A stretch of 64,000 nt of DNA from Moritella sp. JT01 (GCF_001574435.1 NZ_LOCN01000007.1:62001-126000); one strand, 5' to 3'; shown: positions 1 to 9,761, counted from the first letter of the stretch. Numbers and translations are program-made. Notes: a model not told the origin generated them from the sequence alone.

Positions 1-1800
1 GCCTTTAGTCCTGAGTGGCAGCAAGCGCTACTTAACAAAGCGGATAAAATCATACAACATAAGCTCAGTTATTTTGATTTACAAGATCATCATTTAGAAA
101 CCCCTATCAACTGGCATAAAGATCATGCAACAGGCCAACAAACAAGTCGTGCGGCTATCATGTCTGTTAATTATCGTGACATGAGTAAAAATGGCGATTG
201 CAAATTAGTTTGGGAGCCTAACCGCCACCATCAATTTGTAGTATTAGCGCGCGCATATAAAATAACTGGCAAAATAAAATATGCACAAAGTGTCGTTACT
301 CAACTAACAAGCTGGTTAGACGCTAACCCTTACGGCTACGGCATGAATTGGAAAAGCCCCCTTGAATTAGGTATAAGAATGATTAATTGGGTATGGGCAA
401 TTGATCTTATTCTAGATTCAGGGCTTTTTGTTGGGGACTTTAAAAAACGGGTATTAAATAGTGTCTACCTTCATTGCCGTGATGTGAGTAGTAAATTTTC
501 ACAAGGCTCTTCTGCTAATAACCATTTAGTTGGTGAAGCAGCAGGTGTCTATATAGCCAGTAGTTATTTTTCAATGTTAAAAGATGCTAGTCATTGGCGT
601 CATAAAAGTAAACATGTTTTAGAAACGGAAATACAAGCTCAAACCTTTGCTGACGGATGCTCGAAAGAGCACGGCTTCAGCTATCAATTTTTTGTATTTC
701 AGCTCTACCTGTTCTCAGCACAGATTGGATGTTGGCAAAAAGATAACTTTTCACCCGCCTACCAAGATACTTTAAATAAATTAGCCGCATTTATTGCTTT
801 CATTGCACAAGGGGGTGAACATTATCCGATGGTAGGTGATCAGGACGATGGTTATGCGCTTAACCTTGGAGATCATGTCCATGATATAAATGCACTTTGT
901 GATTTGGCAGCCCACCTTTATGACAATCAAATTTTTCATATCAATTACCGAAAACCCTGTGAGTCTGCATTTTGGTTATTCAATCAACGCATAGAGCGTA
1001 AGCACAACGTTTTACAAGAGGTACCTGATTTAACTTCTCTAAAATTCCAAGAATCCGGTTATTTTTTATTACAAGCCGGTAATATAAATAATAATGATCA
1101 AGTCAGTATTTTATTCGATTGCGCAGAGCTAGGCTACACATCTATCGCAGCTCATGGTCATGCCGATGCATTAAGCTTAGTAATGCGTATAAACGGCAAA
1201 GATCTATTCGTTGATAGTGGTACATACGATTATTATAGCTTTCCATGTTGGCGTAATCAGTTTAGAAAAACGCAAGCACATAATACGCTCGAAATTGATG
1301 GCTTAGATCAATCTGTCATGACAGGTCCATTTATGTGGGAGCAACATGCACAAGCGCAGTGTACTCTCTGGAATCCCACTAAATCAGGAGGACAGGTAGC
1401 TGGTTTTCATAATGGTTACCAACGACTCTCATCACCACTTATTCATAAACGTCACTTAGATTTGAATACTCAAAGAAATAGTTTAGCAATCACGGATAAA
1501 ATACAATCTCAAAGCAATCATGATATTGCGTTATATTTTCATCTATCAGAAGATTGCAGTAATATTAAAATAGAAGGTCACATTTGTACCCTTTACTTAA
1601 ACAGCAATAAAGTATATATCTGCCTGCCCGAAAATTTAACCCATGAAATAGTTAGAGGTCAATGGCATGAAGATACCGACCATACATCTTTAGGCTGGAT
1701 AAGTCGTAATTATCATCAGCGTACCGCAATTAGCACATTGATTTCAAGTGGTAGCGTCATTGGTGATAAGCAATTCATGACTATAATAACTTGGATTTAA
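1..1800 (+). CDS. heparinase II/III family protein (5' partial)
   Basis: The reading frame is open from base 1 and has no start in the window, so the N-terminus is missing. The first visible part (reaching NWHKDHATG and later LVWEPNRHHQF) looks like the alpha-helical N-terminal domain of heparinase II/III proteins. The C-terminal half has the family core AHGHADALSLVM, then FVDSGTYDYY and an R-rich segment ending AHNTLEIDG. Family members are polysaccharide lyases acting on uronic-acid-containing chains, and related proteins are common in exopolysaccharide loci, where they may trim or release the polymer. Here it sits upstream of ManNAcA synthesis and export genes, which fits a uronate-containing polymer. 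The substrate is not known. An ATG at 160 is in frame, but conserved sequence continues upstream of it, so it is not the real start. Confidence 0.85.
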   Translation, partial: AFSPEWQQALLNKADKIIQHKLSYFDLQDHHLETPINWHKDHATGQQTSRAAIMSVNYRDMSKNGDCKLVWEPNRHHQFVVLARAYKITGKIKYAQSVVTQLTSWLDANPYGYGMNWKSPLELGIRMINWVWAIDLILDSGLFVGDFKKRVLNSVYLHCRDVSSKFSQGSSANNHLVGEAAGVYIASSYFSMLKDASHWRHKSKHVLETEIQAQTFADGCSKEHGFSYQFFVFQLYLFSAQIGCWQKDNFSPAYQDTLNKLAAFIAFIAQGGEHYPMVGDQDDGYALNLGDHVHDINALCDLAAHLYDNQIFHINYRKPCESAFWLFNQRIERKHNVLQEVPDLTSLKFQESGYFLLQAGNINNNDQVSILFDCAELGYTSIAAHGHADALSLVMRINGKDLFVDSGTYDYYSFPCWRNQFRKTQAHNTLEIDGLDQSVMTGPFMWEQHAQAQCTLWNPTKSGGQVAGFHNGYQRLSSPLIHKRHLDLNTQRNSLAITDKIQSQSNHDIALYFHLSEDCSNIKIEGHICTLYLNSNKVYICLPENLTHEIVRGQWHEDTDHTSLGWISRNYHQRTAISTLISSGSVIGDKQFMTIITWI

Positions 1801-1807
1801 TAAGACA

Positions 1808-2932
1808 TTATGTTGGCTTTAAATAACGCCCTGTTGGCCAAATCTGTTTAGCCTCAAAAGGCAGGTTCTTCATTTTTCTATGCCAAATGAAAAGGTTTTC
1901 CCCGTGTTTTTTTTCTGCAAGCCAACGTCTTTTATGGTCTGTGTAAACGCCAAGAAAATCATAACAACATACACCTTCTTCTTTGCACTTTCTGTATGAA
2001 AAATAACGTAAAACCTGTCCGATTCCTGATAAGTAATCAGGGTTATAACCTTCTTGTATGGATAAAAATTGGTTGTTATACACGTACCCAAGTTGCATAG
2101 CCTGTATTTCACCTTCACTCTCAAGTCTGAGTAATCTTAGCCAACCTTTTTGTAATGCCAAAGGCACAAAATCACGGTAAAAATCAACTAACTCAGGACG
2201 CCGCTGGAAAGAACCTAAACCTAAATATTGCCAGTGTTTATTGTGTAATGTAAACAGTTTCTCAAGATACTTCCCAATATCATCACGTTTATGGCTAATT
2301 TCAACCTGCCAAGGCCCAATTTTATCTAAGCGACGATGGGTTTTACGTATACTAGTACGTAAATTCTTAGATAGGCTAGGTAGTATTTCTGTTGTTAAAT
2401 CTCGTAACGCCACCTGAGCAAACTCGACAGTACGGCAATTACAATTGAGGGGTTTTACTGTTGCTAATGACTCTAATAATGTTGTACCTCCAGCAGTCCA
2501 AGATGCAACATTAGTAAACCAAATGAAATCCCAATAGGGTTTAATATCAGGGCTAAGCAAATACTCCCAAAGCATGCTTTTAAGCTCGAGGCATCTCTCT
2601 GCTTTAACAATAAAATTTGAATATTCTGAGCCAGTGTTCTGATCGCCAACAAAGCGTAAAGATTGATAGGTTAATAAATTAGCTAATCGGTATTCTTGTA
2701 TATAAAAAGGGGCAATGGCGAGGGTCTGTTGACTATTTTGAATCACGATTATAAGTAGATTAATCGCCGTACTTTGACTTTTTAGCCAACAATCAATCCA
2801 CTCCCAAGTCAGGAAAATATTATTCGCATCAGACTGTTCGAGAAGGTTTTGCCAATCCTCTTTCAAAGCCTCAAACTCATTCCACTCTTTTATTATTCTA
2901 ATTTCGATAGATTTATCTTCACCGTTAACCAT
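1808..2932 (-). CDS. GNAT / FemAB-like (BioF2-like) acyltransferase
   Basis: A 374-residue protein with an Acetyltransf_6 (BioF2-like/CelD) domain. The sequence near residues 200-350 includes LRTSIRKTHRRLDK, then LRLESEGEIQAMQLGYVYNNQF and GIGQVLRYFSYRKCKEEGV, typical of the GNAT-fold proteins found in exopolysaccharide and PEP-CTERM gene clusters (FemAB-like). It probably transfers an acyl or aminoacyl group to a polysaccharide or its precursor; the donor is not known. The ATG at 2932 is chosen over a GTG at 2941 because an AGG lies 8 bases upstream. It is the only - strand gene in the first 19 kb and converges on the heparinase-like gene with only 7 bases between the stops. Confidence 0.75.
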   Translation of the reverse strand: MVNGEDKSIEIRIIKEWNEFEALKEDWQNLLEQSDANNIFLTWEWIDCWLKSQSTAINLLIIVIQNSQQTLAIAPFYIQEYRLANLLTYQSLRFVGDQNTGSEYSNFIVKAERCLELKSMLWEYLLSPDIKPYWDFIWFTNVASWTAGGTTLLESLATVKPLNCNCRTVEFAQVALRDLTTEILPSLSKNLRTSIRKTHRRLDKIGPWQVEISHKRDDIGKYLEKLFTLHNKHWQYLGLGSFQRRPELVDFYRDFVPLALQKGWLRLLRLESEGEIQAMQLGYVYNNQFLSIQEGYNPDYLSGIGQVLRYFSYRKCKEEGVCCYDFLGVYTDHKRRWLAEKKHGENLFIWHRKMKNLPFEAKQIWPTGRYLKPT

Positions 2933-3203
2933 ATAAACCACCTCATCATGCCCTATAAATTATTTAACTTTTTTTATAAAAACAATACCTTAAAAATCAA
3001 ATCAATAGAAAATATCGAGTATAAAATAAAACATAAAGAAACTAGAAGTTAAAACAAAAACAAAGTAAATTCAATACCTTAAGGAGAATCTACATAGGCT
3101 AACAATAAATTAACCGCATTGTTTATCACGTTTGACTTCTAGGGGTTATGAACTAAACTGCACATCCTAATATATAAGATTATGAATAAATATGGAGTTG
3201 GAA

Positions 3204-3854
3204 ATGAATGATTCAAAACAATGGAGAGTTTCCATTAAGCACCCTCGCCTACTCGTCTTTTATTGCTTATGTTTATCATTTTTAACAGCTTGTAATCAAG
3301 ATTCAGCATCAAACCATGACACGAGTCCAAGTGTTGATTTAGGCCCTGACCTAACTGTCGATATCGGTGAATCCGTTCACCTCAGCCCTACAATCAAAAA
3401 TTTGGACACGAATACGATCTCTTACCTATGGATACAAACATCCGGAAATCCAATATCGTTACCAGATAATAACAGTTCATATATCGCATTTACGCCACTT
3501 GTAAATGACTTATTAGAATTCGAGGTGACAGTCACTGACAATCAAGAACAGGAATATAAAGATGCTGTGTCTGTAACAGTATTACCAGAAAATGGGCAAT
3601 ATACGGCCCAACTCAACTGGACAGCACCGACTGAAAACGAAAATGGTTCAACACTGACGAACTTGGCAGGGTATAAAATATATTATGGTCAATCTATAAC
3701 TAACCTCGACGTATCGATAGTAGTCAACAACCCCTTAGAAACCTCATACGACATCAAAAATTTAGACTCCGATAACAGTTACTTTTTTTGTATATCAGCT
3801 TACAGTGCTACGGGATCTGAAAGCAAATGCAGCGATACTGTAAGTATATTGTAG
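3204..3854 (+). CDS. lipoprotein with PKD-like and fibronectin III-like domains
   Basis: A 216-residue protein. A hydrophobic signal segment ends in the lipobox LTAC, so it is a probable lipoprotein. Residues about 40-125 resemble a PKD/Ig-like domain (VDLGPDLTVDIGESVHLSP, then FEVTVTDNQEQEYKDAVSV). Residues about 130-216 resemble a fibronectin type III domain (LNWTAPTENENGS, then GYKIYYGQS). The ATG at 3204 is preferred over that at 3192 because GGAG lies 6 bases upstream. Its position between polysaccharide genes suggests a surface or matrix adhesion role, which is inference. A stem-loop follows 42 bases after the stop. Confidence 0.75.
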   Translation: MNDSKQWRVSIKHPRLLVFYCLCLSFLTACNQDSASNHDTSPSVDLGPDLTVDIGESVHLSPTIKNLDTNTISYLWIQTSGNPISLPDNNSSYIAFTPLVNDLLEFEVTVTDNQEQEYKDAVSVTVLPENGQYTAQLNWTAPTENENGSTLTNLAGYKIYYGQSITNLDVSIVVNNPLETSYDIKNLDSDNSYFFCISAYSATGSESKCSDTVSIL

Positions 3855-3896
3855 ACGTTATCAATATATTCATAATAAATAATTCCTCATGCAAAC

Positions 3897-3942
3897 TCAG
3901 TAAAACTAATGTAATAGCGATTATCTAACATTAGTTTACTGA
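3897..3942. repeat. long inverted repeat after the PKD/FnIII lipoprotein gene
   Basis: The arms TCAGTAAAACTAATGT (3897-3912) and ACATTAGTTTACTGA (3928-3942) pair over 15 bp with one bulged A, around a 15-base loop. There is no T-tract after it, so it is not a classic intrinsic terminator. It may protect the 3' end of the mRNA or stop transcription weakly. Confidence 0.6.
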
Positions 3943-4403
3943 CTAGGCTCAGGCTCACTATTTACGGTTTTTGTCACTATGATTTCATGATATTAAGCAC
4001 TCATACCTTTCACTCTCCCTCTCCTAAGTCTATGCCTAGCTAGTAATAACTATTCAAATAAAAAGAAACGACATCAAAAAGCATAAGCACTTAAATAAGT
4101 AGTTAATCACCTCAAATAAATCTATATGCATAATTTCCTATAAATGCTCAAAATTTTGATTATAAAACTAGAATAATTATTTCTAATTTAAAAAATTATA
4201 TTTTCTGTAAACAACTGATAATCATTGTCTATACTTCATTTAAAATACTCATTAGCAATATTTTACCAAACACATCCACGGCAATTATCAATAGGACGAT
4301 TCAAACTTAGCCTTATTTACATGATGAGTTTTAAAGTAGCAAAACAATTTTATGAAACTCATTCTTTGTAAGGTTAATTTATATACGTACTACAAGATAA
4401 CAG

Positions 4404-4426
4404 ACCTAATACTTTTAGTATTAGGT
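4404..4426 (+). promoter_or_regulatory. perfect stem-loop just upstream of wecB
   Basis: ACCTAATACT (4404-4413), a TTT loop and AGTATTAGGT (4417-4426) form a perfect 10-bp stem, ending 31 bases before the wecB ATG. There is no T-tract. It is either a leader hairpin on the wecB transcript or a palindromic protein-binding site. Its function is inferred from position only. Confidence 0.5.
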
Positions 4427-4457
4427 ATTACAATTCATACATAATGTTGAAATTATC

Positions 4458-5594
4458 ATGCCTATAAAAATATTAACCATCTTTGGTACTCGGCCGGAAG
4501 CAATTAAAATGGCCCCTCTTGTTAATGCGCTGAATGATCAACAAGGTATTGATGCTAAAGTCTGCGTCACAGCACAACACAGAGAAATGCTAGATCAAGT
4601 TCTTGATTTATTTTCTATTATACCTGACTACGATCTCAATATAATGAAACCAGGGCAAGTATTGTCCGAAGTTACTACGAATATATTATTAGGTTTAGAG
4701 CCCATTCTTAAAGAGTTTCAACCCCAATTGGTTTTAGTTCATGGGGATACATCCACCACTCTATCTGCAAGCTTAGCAGCCTTTTATCAACAGATTCCAA
4801 TTGGACATGTTGAAGCAGGTTTACGTACACGAGACCTAAATTCCCCTTGGCCAGAGGAAGGAAATAGAAAGCTAACAGGCGCAATTACAAAGCTTCATTT
4901 TCCACCGACTGTAAGCTCAAAAATGAATTTACTTAATGAGGGTGTACATCCTAATGACATTGAAGTAACAGGCAACACCGTCATCGATGCATTGATAGAA
5001 ATAACGAATAAACTTAAGAATGACTATCAATTATCCAACACTCTAGCAGACAGATTCTCACAATTAAGTAACGATAAAAAACTTATTTTAGTGACAGGGC
5101 ATCGCAGGGAAAGCTTTGGCGATGGATTTGAACGAATTTGCGAAGCGTTATCTGAAATTGCAAATAAGTACCCTGATATTCAAATCGTTTATCCTGTGCA
5201 TCTAAATCCAAACGTCCTAGAACCCGTAAATCGAATATTATCAGGCCTCCACAATGTTTTTTTAATCGAGCCACAAGACTACCTGCCTTTCATATATTTA
5301 ATGAACAAGGCATACTTAATTTTAACTGATTCTGGCGGTATCCAAGAAGAAGGACCAAGCTTAGGTAAACCAGTTTTAGTCATGCGTGATGTGACAGAAC
5401 GTCCTGAAGCAGTCAGTGAAGGAACCGTTTTACTTGTTGGTACTGATAAAAACAAGATTGTTAATGCAATAGAGCGCTTATTACAAGATGAGGATCACTA
5501 TAACCAAATGAGTCGTTCGCATAACCCCTATGGAGATGGGCAAGCGTGTCAGAAAATAATAGCTAAAATAAAACACTATTTCGAAAACCCCTAA
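4458..5594 (+). CDS. wecB: UDP-N-acetylglucosamine 2-epimerase (non-hydrolysing)
   Basis: Converts UDP-GlcNAc to UDP-ManNAc in the cytoplasm. The 378-residue length matches the family (E. coli WecB is about 376). Characteristic motifs are present in order: [12 protein letters not shown] at the N-terminus, [26 protein letters not shown], and [20 protein letters not shown] followed by RDVTERPEA near the C-terminus. The next gene is the matching dehydrogenase, so the pair makes UDP-ManNAcA for the exopolysaccharide. No strong Shine-Dalgarno is visible before the ATG. It is called wecB by family; here it more likely serves the EPS locus than enterobacterial common antigen, as no other ECA genes are present. 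Confidence 0.93.
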   Translation: MPIKILTIFGTRPEAIKMAPLVNALNDQQGIDAKVCVTAQHREMLDQVLDLFSIIPDYDLNIMKPGQVLSEVTTNILLGLEPILKEFQPQLVLVHGDTSTTLSASLAAFYQQIPIGHVEAGLRTRDLNSPWPEEGNRKLTGAITKLHFPPTVSSKMNLLNEGVHPNDIEVTGNTVIDALIEITNKLKNDYQLSNTLADRFSQLSNDKKLILVTGHRRESFGDGFERICEALSEIANKYPDIQIVYPVHLNPNVLEPVNRILSGLHNVFLIEPQDYLPFIYLMNKAYLILTDSGGIQEEGPSLGKPVLVMRDVTERPEAVSEGTVLLVGTDKNKIVNAIERLLQDEDHYNQMSRSHNPYGDGQACQKIIAKIKHYFENP

Positions 5595-5697
5595 TACACG
5601 CATTATTCGCTCTGTTTAGGTATAAGAAATAATGGTGAATAACAATAACGACTTCAATGCATTAATAATGTGCAATAAAAGTTTAAAGGCATAAATT

Positions 5698-6948
5698 ATG
5701 GCGCTCGATAAAGTATCAGTAATTGGGTTAGGTTACATAGGGCTTCCTACTGCAGCAATTATTGCTTCTTGTGGCTTGACTGTGATTGGGGTCGACGTTG
5801 ACCAAGATATTGTTGAAACCATTAACGCAGGAAAAATACATATTGTCGAACCGAAACTAGAAATTCTCGTTCGCAGTGTGGTTTCTACTGGTCATTTACG
5901 AGCAGTGACAAAATCTGAACCAGCAGACGTATTTATAGTTGCCGTGCCAACGCCTTTTATCCATAGTGATGATGATAGCCATCAACCTGATATTAGTTAT
6001 ATTGAATCAACAACTAAAACAATCGCCCCCATTCTTGAAAAAGGTAACCTGGTCATCCTAGAGTCAACATCTCCCGTGGGAACGACTGAAAAGTTAGCGG
6101 CTTGGTTAGCGAGAGCTCGTCCCGATCTTTCTTTTCCTCAGAATGAAGGAGATACAGCAGACATCAATATCGCATATTGCCCAGAACGAGTATTACCAGG
6201 GTATGTTTTGCAAGAGCTTGTCTCCAACGATCGCGTAATAGGTGGTATGAGCAAAGTTTGTAGTGCTAAAGCAGTTGAACTTTACCGCACTTTCGTTCGC
6301 GGTGAATGCATTGTGACAGATCCTAGAACGGCTGAAATGGCGAAGCTAACTGAAAACTCATTTCGTGATATGAATATTGCATTTGCTAATGAGCTCTCTA
6401 TTATTTGTGACAAATTAAAAATGAATGTCTGGGAGCTAATCAAACTATCCAACCGCCACCCTCGTGTTAATATTTTAAATCCAGGCCCTGGCGTTGGCGG
6501 ACACTGCATTGCCGTTGACCCTTGGTTTATTATTGACAGTTGTCCCAAAGAAGCACAACTAATCAAACAAGCACGCTTGATCAACGATCACAAACCTCAT
6601 TATGTTGTTGATCAAATAATACGTGCGGCCGATAAATTTAAACGCCCTGTCATTGCCTGTTTAGGACTTGCATTTAAAGCTGATATTGATGATCTTCGAG
6701 AAAGTCCAGCCTTGCAGATAGTTGAATTCCTTGCCAATAAAAAAGTCGGTCTATTACTTACTGTCGAGCCAAACATAAGGTCATTACCCCCACATTTATC
6801 ACATTCAAACATTGAGCTAACAAGCTTAGAAACCGCCTTAGAGATTGCTAATGTAATCGTTATACTGGTAGACCATCAAGAATTTAAAGCGGCAGATAAA
6901 ACCCAATTTTCAAAAAAAGTGGTGATTGATACTCGTGGGATCCTATGA
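5698..6948 (+). CDS. wecC: UDP-N-acetyl-D-mannosamine dehydrogenase
   Basis: Oxidises UDP-ManNAc to UDP-ManNAcA with NAD+. It has an N-terminal Rossmann motif (VIGLGYIGLPTAA), then PVGTTEKLA, YCPERVLPG, the substrate-binding helix KLTENSFRDMNIAFANEL, the catalytic cysteine in GVGGHCIAVDP and the C-terminal domain motif GLAFKADIDDLRESPA. The 416 residues are about the usual length. It follows wecB by 103 bases on the same strand and supplies an acidic sugar to the polymer, which fits the uronate-type lyase upstream. Confidence 0.94.
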   Translation: MALDKVSVIGLGYIGLPTAAIIASCGLTVIGVDVDQDIVETINAGKIHIVEPKLEILVRSVVSTGHLRAVTKSEPADVFIVAVPTPFIHSDDDSHQPDISYIESTTKTIAPILEKGNLVILESTSPVGTTEKLAAWLARARPDLSFPQNEGDTADINIAYCPERVLPGYVLQELVSNDRVIGGMSKVCSAKAVELYRTFVRGECIVTDPRTAEMAKLTENSFRDMNIAFANELSIICDKLKMNVWELIKLSNRHPRVNILNPGPGVGGHCIAVDPWFIIDSCPKEAQLIKQARLINDHKPHYVVDQIIRAADKFKRPVIACLGLAFKADIDDLRESPALQIVEFLANKKVGLLLTVEPNIRSLPPHLSHSNIELTSLETALEIANVIVILVDHQEFKAADKTQFSKKVVIDTRGIL

Positions 6949-7010
6949 GTTAAAGCTCCATCCAACTTCAATATTCAGGCATTACAGCAGATAAAGGTTG
7001 CGAAAGGTCC

Positions 7011-9071
7011 ATGATGGGTTATTTATCCCAATTGACTACATTTTATTTTCTAGTAGCTTGCGTTGAACTCGCACTTGCTTTAACTGCGCTGGTTAAAATA
7101 AAAAATGTAAAAATAAAGCTTAGCTTTTGCATTTTCTCTTTCTTTTCAGCTGTTTGGCATATCAGTTTAAGTCAAACCCCATTCACTAATCTAGCATCTA
7201 GTTACCAATTTCAACTGCTCGAAATAATGCGTTATATTGGTTTATTTTTGGTACTTATTTACCTATTAATGTATTCACAAAAGACACGGCTTCCAGCACA
7301 TTACTCAGCCTTTATGTACCTCATCATTATTATCGCGAGTGCCACTTATCTGTTTGGTTTAAACAAACCATTGAATCCATTTTTCCATCCAAAATCATGG
7401 CTGTATATAAAAATAATATTGTGTTTGATGGCAATCGTTACCGCAGAACAAATCCTCAGACATACGCATTCAAATAGAGTGAGTAAATTAGTGGCACTTG
7501 TTGCGATTACTCTACTTTCTTATGACATACTCGTTTTTTCTAACTTATTACTATTTACCAGCAAGAATTATAACCTTTGGTATACAAGGGGCGTGATTAG
7601 CACAACAACATCTCTAATATTCGCGCTATCAATTATCATATACCCCTTTCAGCAGTTACAAGATAGTAAATTTAAATTATCTCGTTCGATCATCATGTTT
7701 AATGCCAGTTTCATATTGGCAGGCATATTCCTTATATGCATGGCGACATTGGGGCTTGTGGTTAATATATTTAATGCTGAATGGGCTGAAGTCTCTAAAA
7801 TACTTCTGTATGTAATGTCAATATTTGCCATAGCAGCCTTATCGTGTGTCGAAAAATTTCGTCTACTTATTACCGTTTGGATTAGTAAGCATTTCTTTGT
7901 TAATAAATATGACTATCAAAAACAATGGATAGAGTTAGATTCGCTGCTGTCAAAAAAACGAGAAGATAATAACGGTTACGAAATAGCACTTTCAGCCATG
8001 ACCACTTTATTTAAATGTAATAGCGGAGGGATTTGGTTAAAAGGCCAGCAATTTTACTCCCCCGTTGCCTTAAAAAATTTCGACTTACCTTCCTCTGGTG
8101 CAATAGAAGCAAACAACAGCCACTTTATACAATTAATGGATGAAAATGAGTGGGTATTTAAAGCGCATAAAAATACCAATATTTATGATAAAGAAAAAAA
8201 TAAACTTTTACCTCAATGGTACCTCAATGCTAAAGGCCCATGGGTGATAGTTCCATTAAATGCAAATCAAGAATTAATTGGCTTTACCGTGCTGTGTGAG
8301 AATACGATTAATACACCATTAACTTGGGAAGATTTAGATATATTAAAACTAACAGGACGACAGATCGGCAGTTATATTATTAGCCATCAAACGTCTGAAA
8401 AGCTAATTCAAAATAAGCAGTTTGATCTATTTAATAAAATAACAGCCTTTGCTATTCACGATATAAAAAATCTTATTTCACAACAAAGTTTGATTGTTAA
8501 TAACGCTGAGAAATTTATGCACCACCCTGATTTTATTCATGATGTTATATTAACAATCACTAACTCAGTAGAAAAAATGGATAAATTATTAGTCAAACTA
8601 AAAGGCAATCCGCACGGTGATATTAAGCCCGTCAATATAAATAAACTTCTTAAAAATGCGGTAGAGATGAATGTGTCTCACTTTCCAACTCCAACGGTAT
8701 CGATACAAGGTAAAGATGCATTTGTAATGGCTGATAAAGATAAATTACAAATGGTGCTCTATCATTTAATTAGAAATGCGCAAGATGCAACCGAAGATAG
8801 TGGAACCATAGCAATAAAACTAGCGACTAAAAATAAAGAACTTTGGTTAGAGATAAAAGATAGCGGATGTGGTATGGACAAAGTATTTATTAAGGAACAA
8901 TTATTTAAACCTTTTTCAAGTACGAAACAAGATAAAGGAATGGGTATTGGTGCATACCAAATAAGGGAGCTGATACATTCATTACAAGGGGAAATTTTTG
9001 TTGATAGCATCATAGGAAAAGGCACCACATTCTTAATTTTTTTACCCTTGAACAACAGTAGAAATAAATAA
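7011..9071 (+). CDS. prsK: PEP-CTERM system sensor histidine kinase PrsK
   Basis: A 686-residue membrane kinase. About eight hydrophobic segments fill the first 290 residues, followed by a GAF-like region and then the kinase core: phospho-acceptor His483 in AIHDIKN, the N-box LYHLIRNAQDAT, the G1 box EIKDSGCGMD and the G2 box KGMGIGAYQIRELI. This architecture is that of PrsK, the kinase paired with PrsR in PEP-CTERM/exosortase loci. It probably senses an envelope signal and phosphorylates PrsR, encoded about 4.3 kb downstream with the export genes between. Two adjacent ATGs (7011 and 7014) are possible starts. The signal is not known. Confidence 0.88.
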   Translation: MMGYLSQLTTFYFLVACVELALALTALVKIKNVKIKLSFCIFSFFSAVWHISLSQTPFTNLASSYQFQLLEIMRYIGLFLVLIYLLMYSQKTRLPAHYSAFMYLIIIIASATYLFGLNKPLNPFFHPKSWLYIKIILCLMAIVTAEQILRHTHSNRVSKLVALVAITLLSYDILVFSNLLLFTSKNYNLWYTRGVISTTTSLIFALSIIIYPFQQLQDSKFKLSRSIIMFNASFILAGIFLICMATLGLVVNIFNAEWAEVSKILLYVMSIFAIAALSCVEKFRLLITVWISKHFFVNKYDYQKQWIELDSLLSKKREDNNGYEIALSAMTTLFKCNSGGIWLKGQQFYSPVALKNFDLPSSGAIEANNSHFIQLMDENEWVFKAHKNTNIYDKEKNKLLPQWYLNAKGPWVIVPLNANQELIGFTVLCENTINTPLTWEDLDILKLTGRQIGSYIISHQTSEKLIQNKQFDLFNKITAFAIHDIKNLISQQSLIVNNAEKFMHHPDFIHDVILTITNSVEKMDKLLVKLKGNPHGDIKPVNINKLLKNAVEMNVSHFPTPTVSIQGKDAFVMADKDKLQMVLYHLIRNAQDATEDSGTIAIKLATKNKELWLEIKDSGCGMDKVFIKEQLFKPFSSTKQDKGMGIGAYQIRELIHSLQGEIFVDSIIGKGTTFLIFLPLNNSRNK

Positions 9072-9104
9072 CATAGTGCATATTAATGATCATAACATAA
9101 AAAC

Positions 9105-9118
9105 TGGCACGCTTTAGC
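9105..9118 (+). promoter_or_regulatory. sigma-54-like element with imperfect spacing upstream of the export gene
   Basis: TGGCACG at 9105-9111 matches the sigma-54 -24 box exactly, and a GC lies at 9117-9118. Only 9 bases separate GG from GC, where sigma-54 promoters have 10. It may be a weak or broken promoter or a chance match, 20 bases before the export lipoprotein start. Confidence 0.3.
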
Positions 9119-9137
9119 TCAACTAAAAGAGGACTAT

Positions 9138-9746
9138 ATGCCAAACATTTTATCCATTGTATTAACAATATTTATATTAACAAGTTGCTCTACATCAGGT
9201 TCACTCGAAACGGGCGTTCCTGAACAAAATGTCAGTATTCCTGAATACAAAATAGGTGCTGGGGATCAATTATATATTAACGTTTGGAAAAATCAGGACT
9301 TATCACTAAATATGCTCGTTCGTCCTGATGGCAAAATATCCGTCCCACTTGTTGGTGATATTAGCGCCGTAGGTCTTCCTGCAGAGACATTAGCTGCGCA
9401 ACTTAACGAACGCTTAAAGAAGTTTATTCGAGACCCTGAAGTAACGGTGATAGTTACATCGCCGGTCAGTGCTGAGTTTTTAACTCGGGTTCGTATCACT
9501 GGCGCAGTTAACGCCCCTCAATCGACGCCGCACAGACAGGGGATGACCGTACTCGATTTACTATTACAAGCAGGAAGTCTAACCCCTTTTGCCGACGGTG
9601 ACGGTGCTATTTTATATCGGAAAACAGACGATGGTGTTAAACGTTACTCTGTAGAACTTGATCATATTATTAAGCAAGGGGATATATCTACGAATTATGA
9701 ATTACGTCCATCAGATATTCTGATTGTTCCTGAAAGTCTATTTTAA
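9138..9746 (+). CDS. polysaccharide export outer-membrane lipoprotein (Wza/XrtA-EPS export type)
   Basis: A 202-residue protein with a signal peptide ending in the lipobox LTSC. It has a Poly_export domain (YKIGAGDQLYINVWKNQDLS, VRPDGKISVPLVGDI, LNERLKKFIRDPEVTVIV) and a SLBB-like second domain (RITGAVNAPQS, LDLLLQAGSLTPFADGDGAIL, LRPSDILIVPESLF). It is short, like the PEP-CTERM-associated export proteins (TIGR03027 type). It would form the outer-membrane exit for the polymer, partnered with the chain-length protein 15 bases downstream. An AGAGG-like ribosome site precedes the ATG. Confidence 0.9.
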   Translation: MPNILSIVLTIFILTSCSTSGSLETGVPEQNVSIPEYKIGAGDQLYINVWKNQDLSLNMLVRPDGKISVPLVGDISAVGLPAETLAAQLNERLKKFIRDPEVTVIVTSPVSAEFLTRVRITGAVNAPQSTPHRQGMTVLDLLLQAGSLTPFADGDGAILYRKTDDGVKRYSVELDHIIKQGDISTNYELRPSDILIVPESLF

Positions 9747-9761
9747 TGAGGTATTTTAAAC

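Larger units (their letters stand above)
3855..4457. other. 603-bp AT-rich gap between the lipoprotein gene and wecB
   Basis: No convincing gene is visible. It holds the inverted repeat at 3897-3942 and a tight stem-loop at 4404-4426, separated by very AT-rich sequence (about 4130-4260) that could carry the wecB promoter and could bind H-NS-type proteins. No JUMPstart/ops element was seen. Confidence 0.6.

Noticed and set aside
2849-3052. 67-codon open frame on the + strand
   Set aside because: It overlaps the start of the - strand acyltransferase, has no ribosome site and no family-like sequence.
5083-5274. open frame on the - strand inside wecB
   Set aside because: Antisense shadow of a strongly conserved gene, with no independent coding signs.
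4458-6948. wecB-wecC considered as part of an enterobacterial common antigen locus
   Set aside because: No other ECA genes are present; the surrounding genes are all EPS export and sorting genes.
7011-9071. PrsK membrane region considered as an exosortase
   Set aside because: The multi-span segment is fused to a complete histidine-kinase core and lacks the exosortase Cys/Arg/His pattern.
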